The notes: generated by a model not told the origin, from the sequence alone. Numbered from the stretch's first letter, positions 24,510-33,514 are shown. The stretch: DNA of 33,514 bases from Holophagaceae bacterium (GCA_003165415.1 PLUC01000260.1:217-33730), one strand, 5' to 3'. Numbers and translations: made by a program.

Positions 24510-24550
24510 TGCCCAGCACGGACGTCGAATCAGAACGGATTCCACCGGTG

Positions 24551-25423
24551 CTAATGCGGCGCCTCCCAGTGCCGGTTCCATACCAGCCGCTGGGGCATGG
24601 GCCGGGAGAAACCTTCCTTCTGGAAGCGGACCGCGATCCGCAGGCGGTATTCCCGGCCCACGGCCCACTGCTGGCCGGGGGCGCACTTGGTGAGGGTGCG
24701 GATGACGCAGCTGTGCGGGGTCATGCTGACGATGCCCGGCACTTCGGTGGGCTCGAGCACGGTGTCCAGTTCGGCGGCCATCGCCACCCCCAGCTCCCGC
24801 AGCACGGCCATGACCCGGACCACGTCCTCGTCCAGGCTCACTTCCACCTCCACCAGCGCCTTGGCGAACACCTTGCTCATCACCACCAAGTCGGAAATGG
24901 TGCCGTTGGGGATGTAGTGCGCCTGGCCCTCCACGTCCCGGAGCATGGTGACCCGCAGGGTCATGCGCTCCACGGTGCCGATATGCTTGTCGCCGATGGA
25001 GATGATGTCGCCCACGCCGAACTGGTTCTCCACCAGGAGGAAGAAGCCGCCGATCACGTCCTTGACGATGCTCTGGGAACCGAAGCCCAGGGCGGCGCCC
25101 ATGATGCCCACGCCGGCGATGAGGGGGCCCACGCTCACATTGAACTCCTGGAGGGTCTCCAGGATGAAGAAGGAGACCACCAGCACCCGGGCGAAGTTCT
25201 CCAGCACCGAGCCCAGGGTCTTGGCCCGGCGCACGGCGTCGGGATTGCCCTCCTTCAGCGCCGCGCCCAGGGACCGGTTCACGGCCTTGCCCACCAGGCT
25301 CATGGCCCAGAGGATGATGAGGCAGGTGATCATCACCAGGCACAGCTTCTGCAGCTTCTGCCAGCCGGTCTGGTCGAACCAGGCGCCCAGGGCTTCCAGC
25401 CGGTCGGTGAAAACGAGGAACAT
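24551..25423 (-). CDS. mscS: Small-conductance mechanosensitive channel, MscS family
   Basis: A 290-residue inner-membrane channel that opens under hypo-osmotic stress. About three transmembrane helices precede the pore: one near LCLVMITCLIILWAMSLVG, one near FARVLVVSFFILETL, and the pore-lining TM3 GPLIAGVGIMGAALGFGSQS followed by VKDVIGGFFLLVENQFGVGD, the family hallmark. The soluble beta domain (ISIGDKHIGTVERMTLRVT, YIPNGTISDLVV) and an alpha/beta C-terminal cage follow. The ATG lies 6 bases after AGAGG; a GTG at 25450 would add nine residues before the ribosome-binding site. It is last in a three-gene unit behind moeA. Confidence 0.95.
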   Translation of the reverse strand: MFLVFTDRLEALGAWFDQTGWQKLQKLCLVMITCLIILWAMSLVGKAVNRSLGAALKEGNPDAVRRAKTLGSVLENFARVLVVSFFILETLQEFNVSVGPLIAGVGIMGAALGFGSQSIVKDVIGGFFLLVENQFGVGDIISIGDKHIGTVERMTLRVTMLRDVEGQAHYIPNGTISDLVVMSKVFAKALVEVEVSLDEDVVRVMAVLRELGVAMAAELDTVLEPTEVPGIVSMTPHSCVIRTLTKCAPGQQWAVGREYRLRIAVRFQKEGFSRPMPQRLVWNRHWEAPH

Positions 25424-25451
25424 CCAAAACCTCTGAAGGGTGAAGCCCACT

Positions 25452-25811
25452 CTACCGTGGATCCCCGCCTTTGATGAACGAGAAATGCCGCCAGGCGCCG
25501 GGCATGTGCGAGCCGATGGAGGCCACCACCGTGGCCGCCAGGTACCATTGCAGCCGGACCCCGGCGAACCAGCAGCCCAGGCCCAGCAGCGCCAGCTTCA
25601 GCAGCAGCGCAACGCCGCTGCCCTGGAGCAGGAACGCCGGGCCCTTGGCCAGGTCGATGACGGCGAGCAGCAGGCCGCTGGCGATGGTCAGCAGGATGGC
25701 GCCGCGCAGCCGCTCGTAGCCGCCGCCCAGCCAGATCCCGCCCAGCACCAGGCCCATGGCGGCGATGTGCACGGAACGCAGGGCCACCTGGGCGGCCCGG
25801 GACCAGGTCAT
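25452..25811 (-). CDS. Small four-helix membrane protein of unknown function
   Basis: A 119-residue hydrophobic protein with about four transmembrane helices (around residues 10-30, 37-53, 63-80 and 85-103). It ends with the polar motif IGSHMPGAWRHFSFIKGGDP, which looks conserved-type but which I cannot assign to a named family. GGAG lies 6 bases before the ATG. The gene sits 17 bases after moeA and 28 bases before mscS, on the same strand, so it is most likely part of their transcript. A relation to CopD/DUF-type membrane proteins is possible but unsupported. Confidence 0.72.
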   Translation of the reverse strand: MTWSRAAQVALRSVHIAAMGLVLGGIWLGGGYERLRGAILLTIASGLLLAVIDLAKGPAFLLQGSGVALLLKLALLGLGCWFAGVRLQWYLAATVVASIGSHMPGAWRHFSFIKGGDPR

Positions 25812-25828
25812 CCTGCGCTCCGCGGCGC

Positions 25829-27058
25829 TCAATGGTCCTCCGGCTGGTCGATGAGGTGCAGCAGGATCCCGCCGCCGGCGGGGATGGCCAGGGTGTCCGG
25901 GGGGATCAGCGCCAGCGCGTCGGCCGCCATCATGGAGGACAGCAGGCCCGAGCCCTGGGGCCCGGTGAGCTCCACCAGCAGTTCCTGGCCCTGGGCCCGG
26001 GTGCGCACCCGCAGCAGGTTCATGCGGCCGTCGGCGCCGCGCTTGCGCCAGGGGACGGCCATCACCCCCATCCGCTCCGGACGGTGCAGGCGGCTGAGCC
26101 CCATCATCCGCAGCAGGGCAGGCCGGACGAACTCCTCGAACATGAGCATGGCCGCCACCGGGTTGCCGGGAATGCCGAACACCAGCCTGCCCCGCAGCTG
26201 CCATAGTCCCAGCGGGCCCCCGGGCTTCTGGGCCACCCGCCAGAACACCTGCTCGGCGCCCAGTTCCTCCAGCACCTGCTTGATGTAGTCGAAGTCCCCC
26301 ACCGAGATCCCGCCGTTGGTGAGCACCACGTCCGCGCCGTCCAGGGCCTGCTCCAGCGCCGCGGTCACCGCCTCGCGCCGGTCGGGCACCCGCGGGAAGC
26401 ACACCGGGAGGGCCCCGGCGGCCCGCACCTGGGCGGCCAGAGAATGGATGTTGGCGTCCCGGATCTGCCCGGGCCCCGGATGCTCCCCGGCGTCCACCAG
26501 CTCGTTGCCGGTGGTGATGACGGCCACCCGCGCCCGGGGGTGCGCGGGCACCCGGGCGCAGCCGATGGACGCCAGCACCCCGATCTCCGCCGGCCGCAGG
26601 ATCCGGCCCCGGGGCACCACGAGCCCGCCGGCCGGGATGTCCTCCCCCGCCAGACGCACGTGGGCCCCCAGGCGCGCCGGGCCGCACAGGGTGACCCAGC
26701 CCCCGGCCGCATCGGCCTCTTCCACCGGCACGACCGCATCGGCCCCTTCCGGCATGGCCGCCCCGGTCATGATGCGGTAGGCCGCTCCCGGCCCCAGGGC
26801 GGGCGCGCAGGGCCGGCCGGCGGCGATCTCCCCCTGCACGGTGAGCCGGACCGGCGCGGTCCCGGAGGCGGCGGCGCAGTCCCCGGCCCGCACGGCGAAC
26901 CCGTCCATGGCCGAGTTGGTGAACGGCGGCACCGGTTCCAGGGCCAGGATGTCCTCCCCCGCCACCAGCCCCAGGGCCTCTTCCAGCGGCACGGGCCGGG
27001 GCGGCAGGGGGACCGCGCGGTCCAGGACAAGCTGCAGGGCTTCTTGGAATGTCGTCAT
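25829..27058 (-). CDS. moeA: Molybdopterin molybdenumtransferase MoeA
   Basis: Inserts molybdate (or, for tungstoenzymes, tungstate) into adenylylated molybdopterin, the last step of pterin cofactor assembly. The 409 residues follow the MoeA plan: FQEALQLVLDRAVPL, the PPFTNSAMDGFAVRA signature (about 46-60), GAAYRIMTGAAMPEGADAVV, ITTGNELVDAGEHPGPGQIRD, TNGGISVGDFDYIKQVLEEL, and GIPGNPVAAMLMFEEFVRP, with the small C-terminal domain IV. The ATG follows GAAGG by 6 bases; a TTG at 27064 was rejected. It is divergent from the ModE-like regulator with only 51 bases between, and belongs functionally with the tungstate uptake and AOR genes on the other strand. Confidence 0.95.
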   Translation of the reverse strand: MTTFQEALQLVLDRAVPLPPRPVPLEEALGLVAGEDILALEPVPPFTNSAMDGFAVRAGDCAAASGTAPVRLTVQGEIAAGRPCAPALGPGAAYRIMTGAAMPEGADAVVPVEEADAAGGWVTLCGPARLGAHVRLAGEDIPAGGLVVPRGRILRPAEIGVLASIGCARVPAHPRARVAVITTGNELVDAGEHPGPGQIRDANIHSLAAQVRAAGALPVCFPRVPDRREAVTAALEQALDGADVVLTNGGISVGDFDYIKQVLEELGAEQVFWRVAQKPGGPLGLWQLRGRLVFGIPGNPVAAMLMFEEFVRPALLRMMGLSRLHRPERMGVMAVPWRKRGADGRMNLLRVRTRAQGQELLVELTGPQGSGLLSSMMAADALALIPPDTLAIPAGGGILLHLIDQPEDH

Positions 27059-27109
27059 GGCCAACCTTCAACTTGTATCATCATAGTGCCTGGACCCCAC
27101 GGAGCCGCC

Positions 27110-27478
27110 ATGGATACCCTGCTCAGGAAAGTCGTCCGCATCGGCATCCCGCTGGGGGACAGCTACGCCATGGGGCCCGGCAAGGCCGACCTGCTGGACG
27201 CCATCCACGCCACCGGTTCCATCTCCGCGGCCGGACGCAAGCTGGGCATGAGCTACCGGAGGGCCTGGCTGCTGGTGGACGAGATGAACCGCTGCTTCCG
27301 CGCCCCCCTGGTGGAGGCCCGGCTGGGCGGCTCCGGGGGCGGCGGGGCCAAGGTCACGGAGCTGGGCTTTGAAGCGCTGCGGCGCTACCGGGAACTCCAG
27401 GACCAGGCCTGGGTCGCGGTGCGCAAGGCCGTGCACGAGTACCAGCATCTGCTGCAGCCGTCCGGAAACGGGCACTGA
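27110..27478 (+). CDS. ModE-type winged-helix regulator without metal-binding MOP domains
   Basis: A 122-residue protein matching the N-terminal DNA-binding domain of the molybdate regulator ModE (LysR-type HTH). The core is ADLLDAIHATGSISAAGRKL, then GMSYRRAWLLVDEMN, and the glycine-rich wing LGGSGGGGAKVTELGFEAL, which is the signature stretch of this group. The C-terminal MOP/TOBE domains that bind oxyanion in E. coli ModE are missing; such short versions exist in several lineages. GGAG lies 5 bases before the ATG. The location between moeA and tupA makes control of tungstate/molybdate genes the best inference. An effector-sensing partner, if any, is not obvious. Confidence 0.88.
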   Translation: MDTLLRKVVRIGIPLGDSYAMGPGKADLLDAIHATGSISAAGRKLGMSYRRAWLLVDEMNRCFRAPLVEARLGGSGGGGAKVTELGFEALRRYRELQDQAWVAVRKAVHEYQHLLQPSGNGH

Positions 27479-27515
27479 CCTTCTAGGCTCCGTGGCCGAA
27501 TGATCGGCTGTTTTA

Positions 27516-27539
27516 CGTTATATTCAGAGACAACCAACG
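27516..27539. promoter_or_regulatory. Candidate ModE-like operator overlapping the tupA -10 region
   Basis: CGTTATAT (27516-27523) matches the classic ModE half-site. Eight bases further, AACCAACG (27532-27539) matches the inverted half ATATAACG at 5 of 8 positions, giving an imperfect palindrome 16 bases before the tupA start. TATATT (27519-27524) within it could be the -10 box, so a bound regulator would block the promoter. By-eye prediction from known E. coli sites. Confidence 0.4.
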
Positions 27540-27554
27540 AATCGGGGGTTCATC

Positions 27555-28385
27555 GTGAACAAGGTTTTCCGTTCTCTCCTGGCCTTGGGGCTCCTGTCCT
27601 TCGCCGGCGGCCGGGCCATGGCCACCCCCAGGAGCATCATCCTGGCCACCACCACCAGCACCCAGGATTCCGGCCTGCTGGACGTGCTCATCCCCATGTT
27701 CCAGCGCCAGACCGGGATCCAGGTGAAGACCATCGCCGTGGGCTCCGGCCAGGCCCTGGCCATGGGCGCCAAGGGGGAAGCGGACGTGCTCCTGTCCCAC
27801 TCCCCGGACGCCGAGAAGAAATTCATGGCCGAGGGCAACGGCTCCCGGCGCCGGCTGGTCATGCACAACGACTTCGTGGTCCTGGGGCCCCCGGCCGATC
27901 CGGCGGGCGTCAAGGGCGCCCGCACGGCTCCCGAGGCCTTCAAGAAGATCGCAGCCCAGGGCGCGCTCTGGGTCTCCCGCAGCGACAACTCCGGCACCCA
28001 CGCCGAAGAGCAGAAGGTCTGGAAGGCGGCGGGCCTCGATCCCGTTGGGGCGAAATGGTATCTGCAGACCGGACTGGGCATGGGCCAGACGCTCAACGTC
28101 GCGGCGGAAAAACGCGGCTACACCCTGTCCGACCGGGGCACCTTCCTGGCCATGCAGAAGGTCCTGGGCATGGCCATCCTCTGCCAGGGGGACCCCACGC
28201 TGCTCAACATCTACCACGTCATCGAAGTGGATCCCGCCCGGTTCCCCAAGGTGAACGGCCCCGGCGCCACCGCCTTCGCCGAGTTCATGCTGGCCCCGGC
28301 CACCCAGGAGACCATCCGCACCTTCGGTGTCGAAAAGTTCGGATCTCCTCTCTTTTTTCCTGATGCCGGCAAGCGGGTGGACTAA
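27555..28385 (+). CDS. tupA: Tungstate ABC transporter, periplasmic binding protein
   Basis: Exported 276-residue solute-binding protein. A signal peptide (KVFRSLLALGLLSFAGGRAMA) precedes the highly typical TupA oxyanion motif ILATTTSTQDSGLLDVLIP (about 28-46). Other contacts are visible in VGSGQALAMGAKGEADVLL, VSRSDNSGTHAEEQKVW and YTLSDRGTFLAM. TupA proteins bind tungstate far more tightly than molybdate. The GTG start lies 6 bases after GGGGG. The permease and ATPase genes follow, but only after an intervening pruA-type gene. Specificity for tungstate is supported by the downstream tungsten-enzyme gene. Confidence 0.93.
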   Translation: MNKVFRSLLALGLLSFAGGRAMATPRSIILATTTSTQDSGLLDVLIPMFQRQTGIQVKTIAVGSGQALAMGAKGEADVLLSHSPDAEKKFMAEGNGSRRRLVMHNDFVVLGPPADPAGVKGARTAPEAFKKIAAQGALWVSRSDNSGTHAEEQKVWKAAGLDPVGAKWYLQTGLGMGQTLNVAAEKRGYTLSDRGTFLAMQKVLGMAILCQGDPTLLNIYHVIEVDPARFPKVNGPGATAFAEFMLAPATQETIRTFGVEKFGSPLFFPDAGKRVD

Positions 28386-28415
28386 CCTGGACAGGCAACC
28401 TACGGAAAGGAAGCC

Positions 28416-30043
<1,628 letters not shown>

Positions 30044-30047
<4 letters not shown>

Positions 30048-30742
30048 GCCTGATCTGGGAAGGCATCAAGAAGGCCGCTGAGCTGCTCTGGACCCTCGAT
30101 CCCGAGGTGCTGGGCATCACCCTCTTCTCCCTCAAGGTCTCCATCCTGGCCACCGGGGTCAGCCTGGCCATCGGCGGCGCCACCGGCATGGCCCTGGCCC
30201 TGGCCCGCTTCCCGGGCAGGCGCCTGGTCATCAGCCTGGTCAACACCGGCATGGGCCTGCCGCCGGTGGTGGTGGGGCTGTTCGTGACCATCCTGCTCTG
30301 GCGCAATGGCCCCCTGGGCTTCCTTGACATTCTGTACACCCCGTCGGCCATCATCCTGGCCCAGACCGTCATCGCCACCCCCATCATCGCCGGCATCAGC
30401 CTGGCGGCCATCCAGCAGCTCCCCCCGGACCTGCGCCTGCAGATCCTCTCCCTGGGCGCCAGCCGCTGGCAGACGGTGCTGTGGCTGGCCCGGGAGGCCC
30501 GGCTGCCGCTCATGGCCGCGGTCATGGCCGGCTTCGGCGGGGTGATTTCGGAGGTGGGCGCCTCCATCATGGTGGGCGGCAACATCAAGGGCAGCACCCG
30601 GGTGCTCACCACCGCCACGGTCATGGAGACCGGCAAGGGCAACTTCGACACCGCCATCGCCCTGAGCCTGATCCTCATGGTCCTGATGTTCGCCGTGAAC
30701 GGCGCGCTCACCCACATCCAGCAGCGGGACCGGCCCCGGTGA
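30044..30742 (+). CDS. tupB: Tungstate ABC transporter permease, probable CTG start
   Basis: Integral membrane permease of 232 residues. It starts with SLIWEGIKKAAELLWTLDPE, the same opening as known TupB proteins, followed by about five transmembrane helices. The coupling motif is in QILSLGASRWQTVLWLAREA (EAA loop), and GGVISEVGASIMVGGNIKG is a TupB/ModB-like signature. No ATG, GTG or TTG precedes the conserved start in frame. A CTG at 30044 overlaps the pruA stop (CTGA) and follows GGAGG by 4 bases; a second CTG at 30050 is an alternative. Other junctions here use ATGA, GTGA or TTGA, so CTGA fits the pattern. It overlaps tupC by GTGA. Confidence 0.88.
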
Positions 30743-31824
30743 GCGCCCCGGTCCTGGAGGCCCGGGGGCTCACCGTCCGCCGGGGCGGGGTCCAAGTGCT
30801 GGAGATCCCGGCCCTGGAGCTGCTCCCCGGCACCGTGCTGGCCCTCATCGGCCCCAACGGCTCCGGCAAGACCACCCTGCTCAAGACCCTGGCCAGCCTG
30901 CAGGACCCCGCCGCCGGCGTGCTCAGCTTCCAGGGCCGGCCCCTGGATTCCCGCCCGGCCCGGGAAGCCTACCGCCAGCGGGTGACCATGGTGTTTCAGG
31001 AGCCCCTTCTGTTCGACACCACCGTCGCCCACAACCTGGAGGCCGGGCTGAAACTTCACGGGATCGCCGCTCCCCAGCGGGCCCGGCGGGTGCTGGCGGT
31101 GGCCCGTCAGTTCGGCATCGAGGCGCTGCTGGGGCGACAGGCCCGCAAGCTCTCCGGCGGCGAAGCCCAGCGCACCAGCCTGGCCCGGGCCTTCGCCCTG
31201 GAGCCGGAGATCCTGTTCCTGGACGAGCCCTTCTCCAAACTGGACCCGCCCACCCGGGAGGCCCTCCTGGCCGACCTGGGCGCGGCCCTGCGCCAGACGG
31301 CCACCACTGCGGTGCTGGCCACCCACGACCGGATGGAGGCGCTGCAGCTGGCGGACCGGCTGGCGGTGATGCACCAGGGCCGGATCAAGCAGATCGGCAC
31401 CGGCACCGAGGTGGTCAACCAGCCCGTGGACGAGTTCGTGGCCGAATTCGTGGGCATGGAGACCCTGCTCCCGGGCGTGGTCACCGCCAGCGGCCTGGGG
31501 CTGTGCCAGGTTTCGGTGGGCGGCCGCACCGTGGAGGCGGTGGGTTCCGCCGGCCTGGGCGAGGCGGTGCTCCTGGGCGTGCGCCCCGAGAACGTCACTC
31601 TGGCCACCCATGCGGAATCCGGCAGCAGCGCCCGCAACAGCTTTCCCGGCACGGTCACCCGGATCGCGCCCCGGGGGCCCTATTTCAAGGTCGAGCTGGA
31701 CTGCGGCTTCTGGATTTCCGCCTTCGTCACCCCGCACTCCCTTGAGGAGCTGGCCCTGGCGCCGGGACGCCAGGTGGTGGCCACCTTCAAGGCCACCGCG
31801 GTGCACCTGATCCTGCGAAAATAG
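30739..31824 (+). CDS. tupC: Tungstate ABC transporter ATPase with C-terminal TOBE domain
   Basis: ATP-binding subunit of 361 residues. Walker A GPNGSGKTT (38-46), Q-loop in VFQEPLLF, ABC signature LSGGEAQR (138-145), Walker B ILFLDEPFSKLD (158-169) and the switch His in ATHDRMEAL are all intact. From about residue 235 the chain continues with FVGMETLLPGVV, VLLGVRPENVTL and GTVTRIAPRGPYFKVEL, a TOBE/MOP-like regulatory domain that in ModC-type ATPases can bind the oxyanion and inhibit transport. The GTG start overlaps the tupB stop. It closes the import operon; 149 bases separate it from the ferredoxin gene. Confidence 0.94.
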   Translation: MSAPVLEARGLTVRRGGVQVLEIPALELLPGTVLALIGPNGSGKTTLLKTLASLQDPAAGVLSFQGRPLDSRPAREAYRQRVTMVFQEPLLFDTTVAHNLEAGLKLHGIAAPQRARRVLAVARQFGIEALLGRQARKLSGGEAQRTSLARAFALEPEILFLDEPFSKLDPPTREALLADLGAALRQTATTAVLATHDRMEALQLADRLAVMHQGRIKQIGTGTEVVNQPVDEFVAEFVGMETLLPGVVTASGLGLCQVSVGGRTVEAVGSAGLGEAVLLGVRPENVTLATHAESGSSARNSFPGTVTRIAPRGPYFKVELDCGFWISAFVTPHSLEELALAPGRQVVATFKATAVHLILRK

Positions 31825-31847
31825 GGGCGCGATATCCGGCCGTATAC

Positions 31848-31863
31848 GGTGAGACAGATCACA
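31848..31863. promoter_or_regulatory. CRP/FNR-family-like palindrome upstream of the ferredoxin gene
   Basis: GGTGA-N6-TCACA (31848-31852 and 31859-31863) differs from the CRP consensus TGTGA-N6-TCACA by one base. It overlaps the 10-bp palindrome CCGTATACGG (31840-31849). It lies 110 bases before the ferredoxin start, in a position suited to activation, and the rest of the 31825-31973 gap is AT-rich towards its end. Prediction only; the regulator is unknown. Confidence 0.35.
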
Positions 31864-31973
31864 TGACCACGCCTGTTCATTGCCGGGAATGATGGTGCAC
31901 TGTACTTTTATCTTGGGGTAAGTTCAGCTTTTAATCATTTTGGTGGATCAGCCTCAGATGGGAGCGGCTCGGC

Positions 31974-32396
31974 ATGAGACAGCTGAAGATCAACCTGCCC
32001 AAGTGCGACGGTGGACGCAATTGCGACCATGAGTGCGAGGAAGCCTGCGCCACCAAGGTGTTCAAGCTGGACGACCGCCAGTCTGCGGCGCTCCATGTGC
32101 AGGAGCTGGCCGACGGCGAAAGCGCCGCGGTCATCTGCGACCAGTGCGGCGACTGCGTGACGGTCTGCCCCGCGGACGCCCTGAAGCGGAACAAGCTGGG
32201 CGTGGTGATGATCGACAAGAAGTTGTGCGTGGGCTGCTACATGTGCATCGGCTTCTGCGAAAAGGGCGCCTTCGAGCGCAACCCCGGCTGGCTGGAGCCA
32301 TACAAGTGCACCGCCTGCGGCATCTGCGTCAAGGCCTGCCCACACGCGGCGCTGGAAATCGTCGACGTGCCCGCCCCCGCCCCCCATATCATCTGA
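31974..32396 (+). CDS. aorA: Four-cluster ferredoxin subunit associated with tungsten AOR
   Basis: A 140-residue cytoplasmic electron carrier with 16 cysteines, enough for four [4Fe-4S] clusters. The first group is unusual (KCDGGRNCDHECEEAC, residues 10-25, spacing C-x5-C-x3-C-x3-C). The other three are canonical CxxCxxCxxxC: CDQCGDCVTVCP (55-66), CVGCYMCIGFC (83-93) and CTACGICVKACP (about 111-122). Size and cluster number resemble AorA, the Fe-S subunit of the Aromatoleum aldehyde oxidoreductase complex, and HycB-like proteins. GGGAG lies upstream at a long spacing. It precedes the AOR gene by 15 bases and should pass its electrons to an acceptor. The symbol is by analogy. Confidence 0.85.
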   Translation: MRQLKINLPKCDGGRNCDHECEEACATKVFKLDDRQSAALHVQELADGESAAVICDQCGDCVTVCPADALKRNKLGVVMIDKKLCVGCYMCIGFCEKGAFERNPGWLEPYKCTACGICVKACPHAALEIVDVPAPAPHII

Positions 32397-32411
32397 ACCA
32401 AGGATTCCCCG

Positions 32412-33514
32412 ATGAGCGTCAATGCAGCCGTTCCGATTATCACCCCTTGCGATGTGGACTTCACCAAGCGCACCGAGTACCACGAGGGCCTCGAGACCAT
32501 CCGGGCCGCCCACCAGGTGCTGAAGGAGGTCAAGTTCACCCCCAGCCTGCCGCAGAAGGGCTACAACGACCGCACCCTGTACGTGGACCTGACCACCCGG
32601 GAGATCCGGGAGAAGCCGGTCACCCAGCAGATGAAGGACCTGTTCGTGGGCGGGCGCGGCTTCGGCCTGTGGCACCTGTGGAACGCGGTCACCCCCGCCA
32701 CCCGCTGGAACGACCCCGAGAACGAGATCATCATCAGCCCCGGGCCGGTGGCCGGCATCACCCAGTACCCGGGCAGCGGCAAGTCCCTGGTGGTCTCCAT
32801 CTCGCCCCAGACCGACATCCCCATCGACTCCAACGTGGGCGGCTACTTCGGCCCCCTGCTCAAGTTCTCAGGCTTCGACGCCCTGGAACTGCAGGGCAAG
32901 TCGGACCAGGACGTGATCCTGTTCATCGACGGCCAGAAGGGGATCATCCGGGTGGAGACGGCGCCGCTGGAACCCGCCGACAGCCACGTCCTGGCCGAGA
33001 TCCTCACCCGGATGTACGCCGAGAACGAGGCCGACCGGGTGAACATCTCGGTGGTGTGCTCAGGCGCGGCCGCCGAACATAGCCTCATCGGCATGCTCAA
33101 CTTCACCTGGTGGGACAAGCGGCGCGGCTGCATCCGGCTCAAGCAGGCGGGCCGGGGCGGCATCGGCACCGTGTTCCGGAACAAGAAGATCCGGGCCCTG
33201 GTGTGCCGCGGACCCGTGATCAAGGCCGACCTGAACCACCCCGTGGACTTCGAGACCCTGGCCCAGACCGGCATCAAGCTGCACAAGGAGATCCGCACCC
33301 AGGACAACCTCCAGTGCAAGATGCGCCGGAACGGCACCGCCCACATCGTGGAGATCATGGACGCCTATGATCTGCTGCCGGTCCACAACTTCCAGTACGG
33401 CTCCCACCCCGACACGCACAAGATCGCGTCCTACGTGTGGGAAGGCCGCTGCAGCCAGATGACCTCCGACGGCTGCTGGTACGGCTGCTCCATGGGCTGC
33501 GCCAAGGGCGCCGA
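32412..33514 (+). CDS. Tungsten aldehyde:ferredoxin oxidoreductase, N-terminal part (runs off the window)
   Basis: Oxidises aldehydes to acids at a tungsten bis-pterin centre and passes electrons through a cubane cluster. 367 residues are present. The AOR N-terminal pterin-binding domain begins at RTLYVDLTTREIREKPV (about 54) with FVGGRGFGLWHLW, IIISPGPVAGITQYPGSGKS, and AGRGGIGTVFRNKKIRALV. It is preceded by about 50 extra residues absent from the classic family start. At the window end a Cys group GCWYGCSMGCAKG (C355, C359, C363) occupies the cluster-ligand position but with Cx3Cx3C spacing rather than the usual Cx2Cx3C. AAGGA precedes the ATG. Substrate is unknown; close subfamily cannot be fixed without the missing half. 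Confidence 0.9.
   Translation, partial: MSVNAAVPIITPCDVDFTKRTEYHEGLETIRAAHQVLKEVKFTPSLPQKGYNDRTLYVDLTTREIREKPVTQQMKDLFVGGRGFGLWHLWNAVTPATRWNDPENEIIISPGPVAGITQYPGSGKSLVVSISPQTDIPIDSNVGGYFGPLLKFSGFDALELQGKSDQDVILFIDGQKGIIRVETAPLEPADSHVLAEILTRMYAENEADRVNISVVCSGAAAEHSLIGMLNFTWWDKRRGCIRLKQAGRGGIGTVFRNKKIRALVCRGPVIKADLNHPVDFETLAQTGIKLHKEIRTQDNLQCKMRRNGTAHIVEIMDAYDLLPVHNFQYGSHPDTHKIASYVWEGRCSQMTSDGCWYGCSMGCAKGA

Overview
The window is GC-rich (roughly 65-70% by eye), densely packed bacterial chromosome. Reading frames are tightly coupled and stop/start overlaps of the NTGA type are common. The mix of genes (yacG-trmD-rplS, xseB-ispA-dxs, two parvulin isomerases, a YhaM-type nuclease, a sigma-54 activator, a tungstate importer beside a tungsten aldehyde oxidoreductase) suggests a Gram-negative soil or sediment bacterium. 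My best guess is Acidobacteriota, class Holophagae (Geothrix/Holophaga-like). That is inference: there is no rRNA gene in the window, and a deltaproteobacterial-type lineage is not excluded. No tRNA, rRNA, CRISPR array or intact transposase was seen, and no gene-free stretch exceeds about 300 bases.

Layout. 1-434 (-): 5' end of dnaK. 597-2074 (+): yacG, trmD, rplS, then a clear intrinsic terminator. 2165-5402 (+): outer-membrane barrel protein, double-receiver regulator, M16 peptidase, FKBP isomerase. 5528-8129 (+): MocR-type regulator and branched-chain aminotransferase, closed by a bidirectional terminator shared with a convergent, exported, histone-H1-like Lys/Ala/Pro repeat protein (8236-8835, -). 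8984-10420 (-): NtrC-family activator. 10446-10660: two copies of a palindromic element with covarying stems. 10699-13759 (+): xseB, ispA, dxs (isoprenoid precursor synthesis). 13734-17155: accessory block with a large exported ankyrin-repeat protein interrupted by a -1 frameshift at a run of seven C, partly AT-rich, then an antitoxin/PIN-toxin pair. 17152-21635 (-): Bax-inhibitor-1-like protein, two parvulin-type foldases, S4 protein, YhaM-like nuclease and an unknown gene; the last five are overlapped or tightly spaced. 21772-22491 (-): SpoT-like HD hydrolase, divergent from htpG (22573-24477, +). 24551-27058 (-): moeA, small membrane protein, mscS.

27110 to the window end (+) is the most coherent functional block: a short ModE-like regulator, a tungstate ABC importer (tupA, tupB, tupC) with a pruA-type aldehyde dehydrogenase between tupA and tupB, a 16-cysteine ferredoxin, and the start of a tungsten aldehyde:ferredoxin oxidoreductase. 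With the divergent moeA this makes a metal uptake, cofactor assembly and enzyme locus. The import operon carries a ModE-like half-site over its probable -10 region, and tupB probably starts at CTG.
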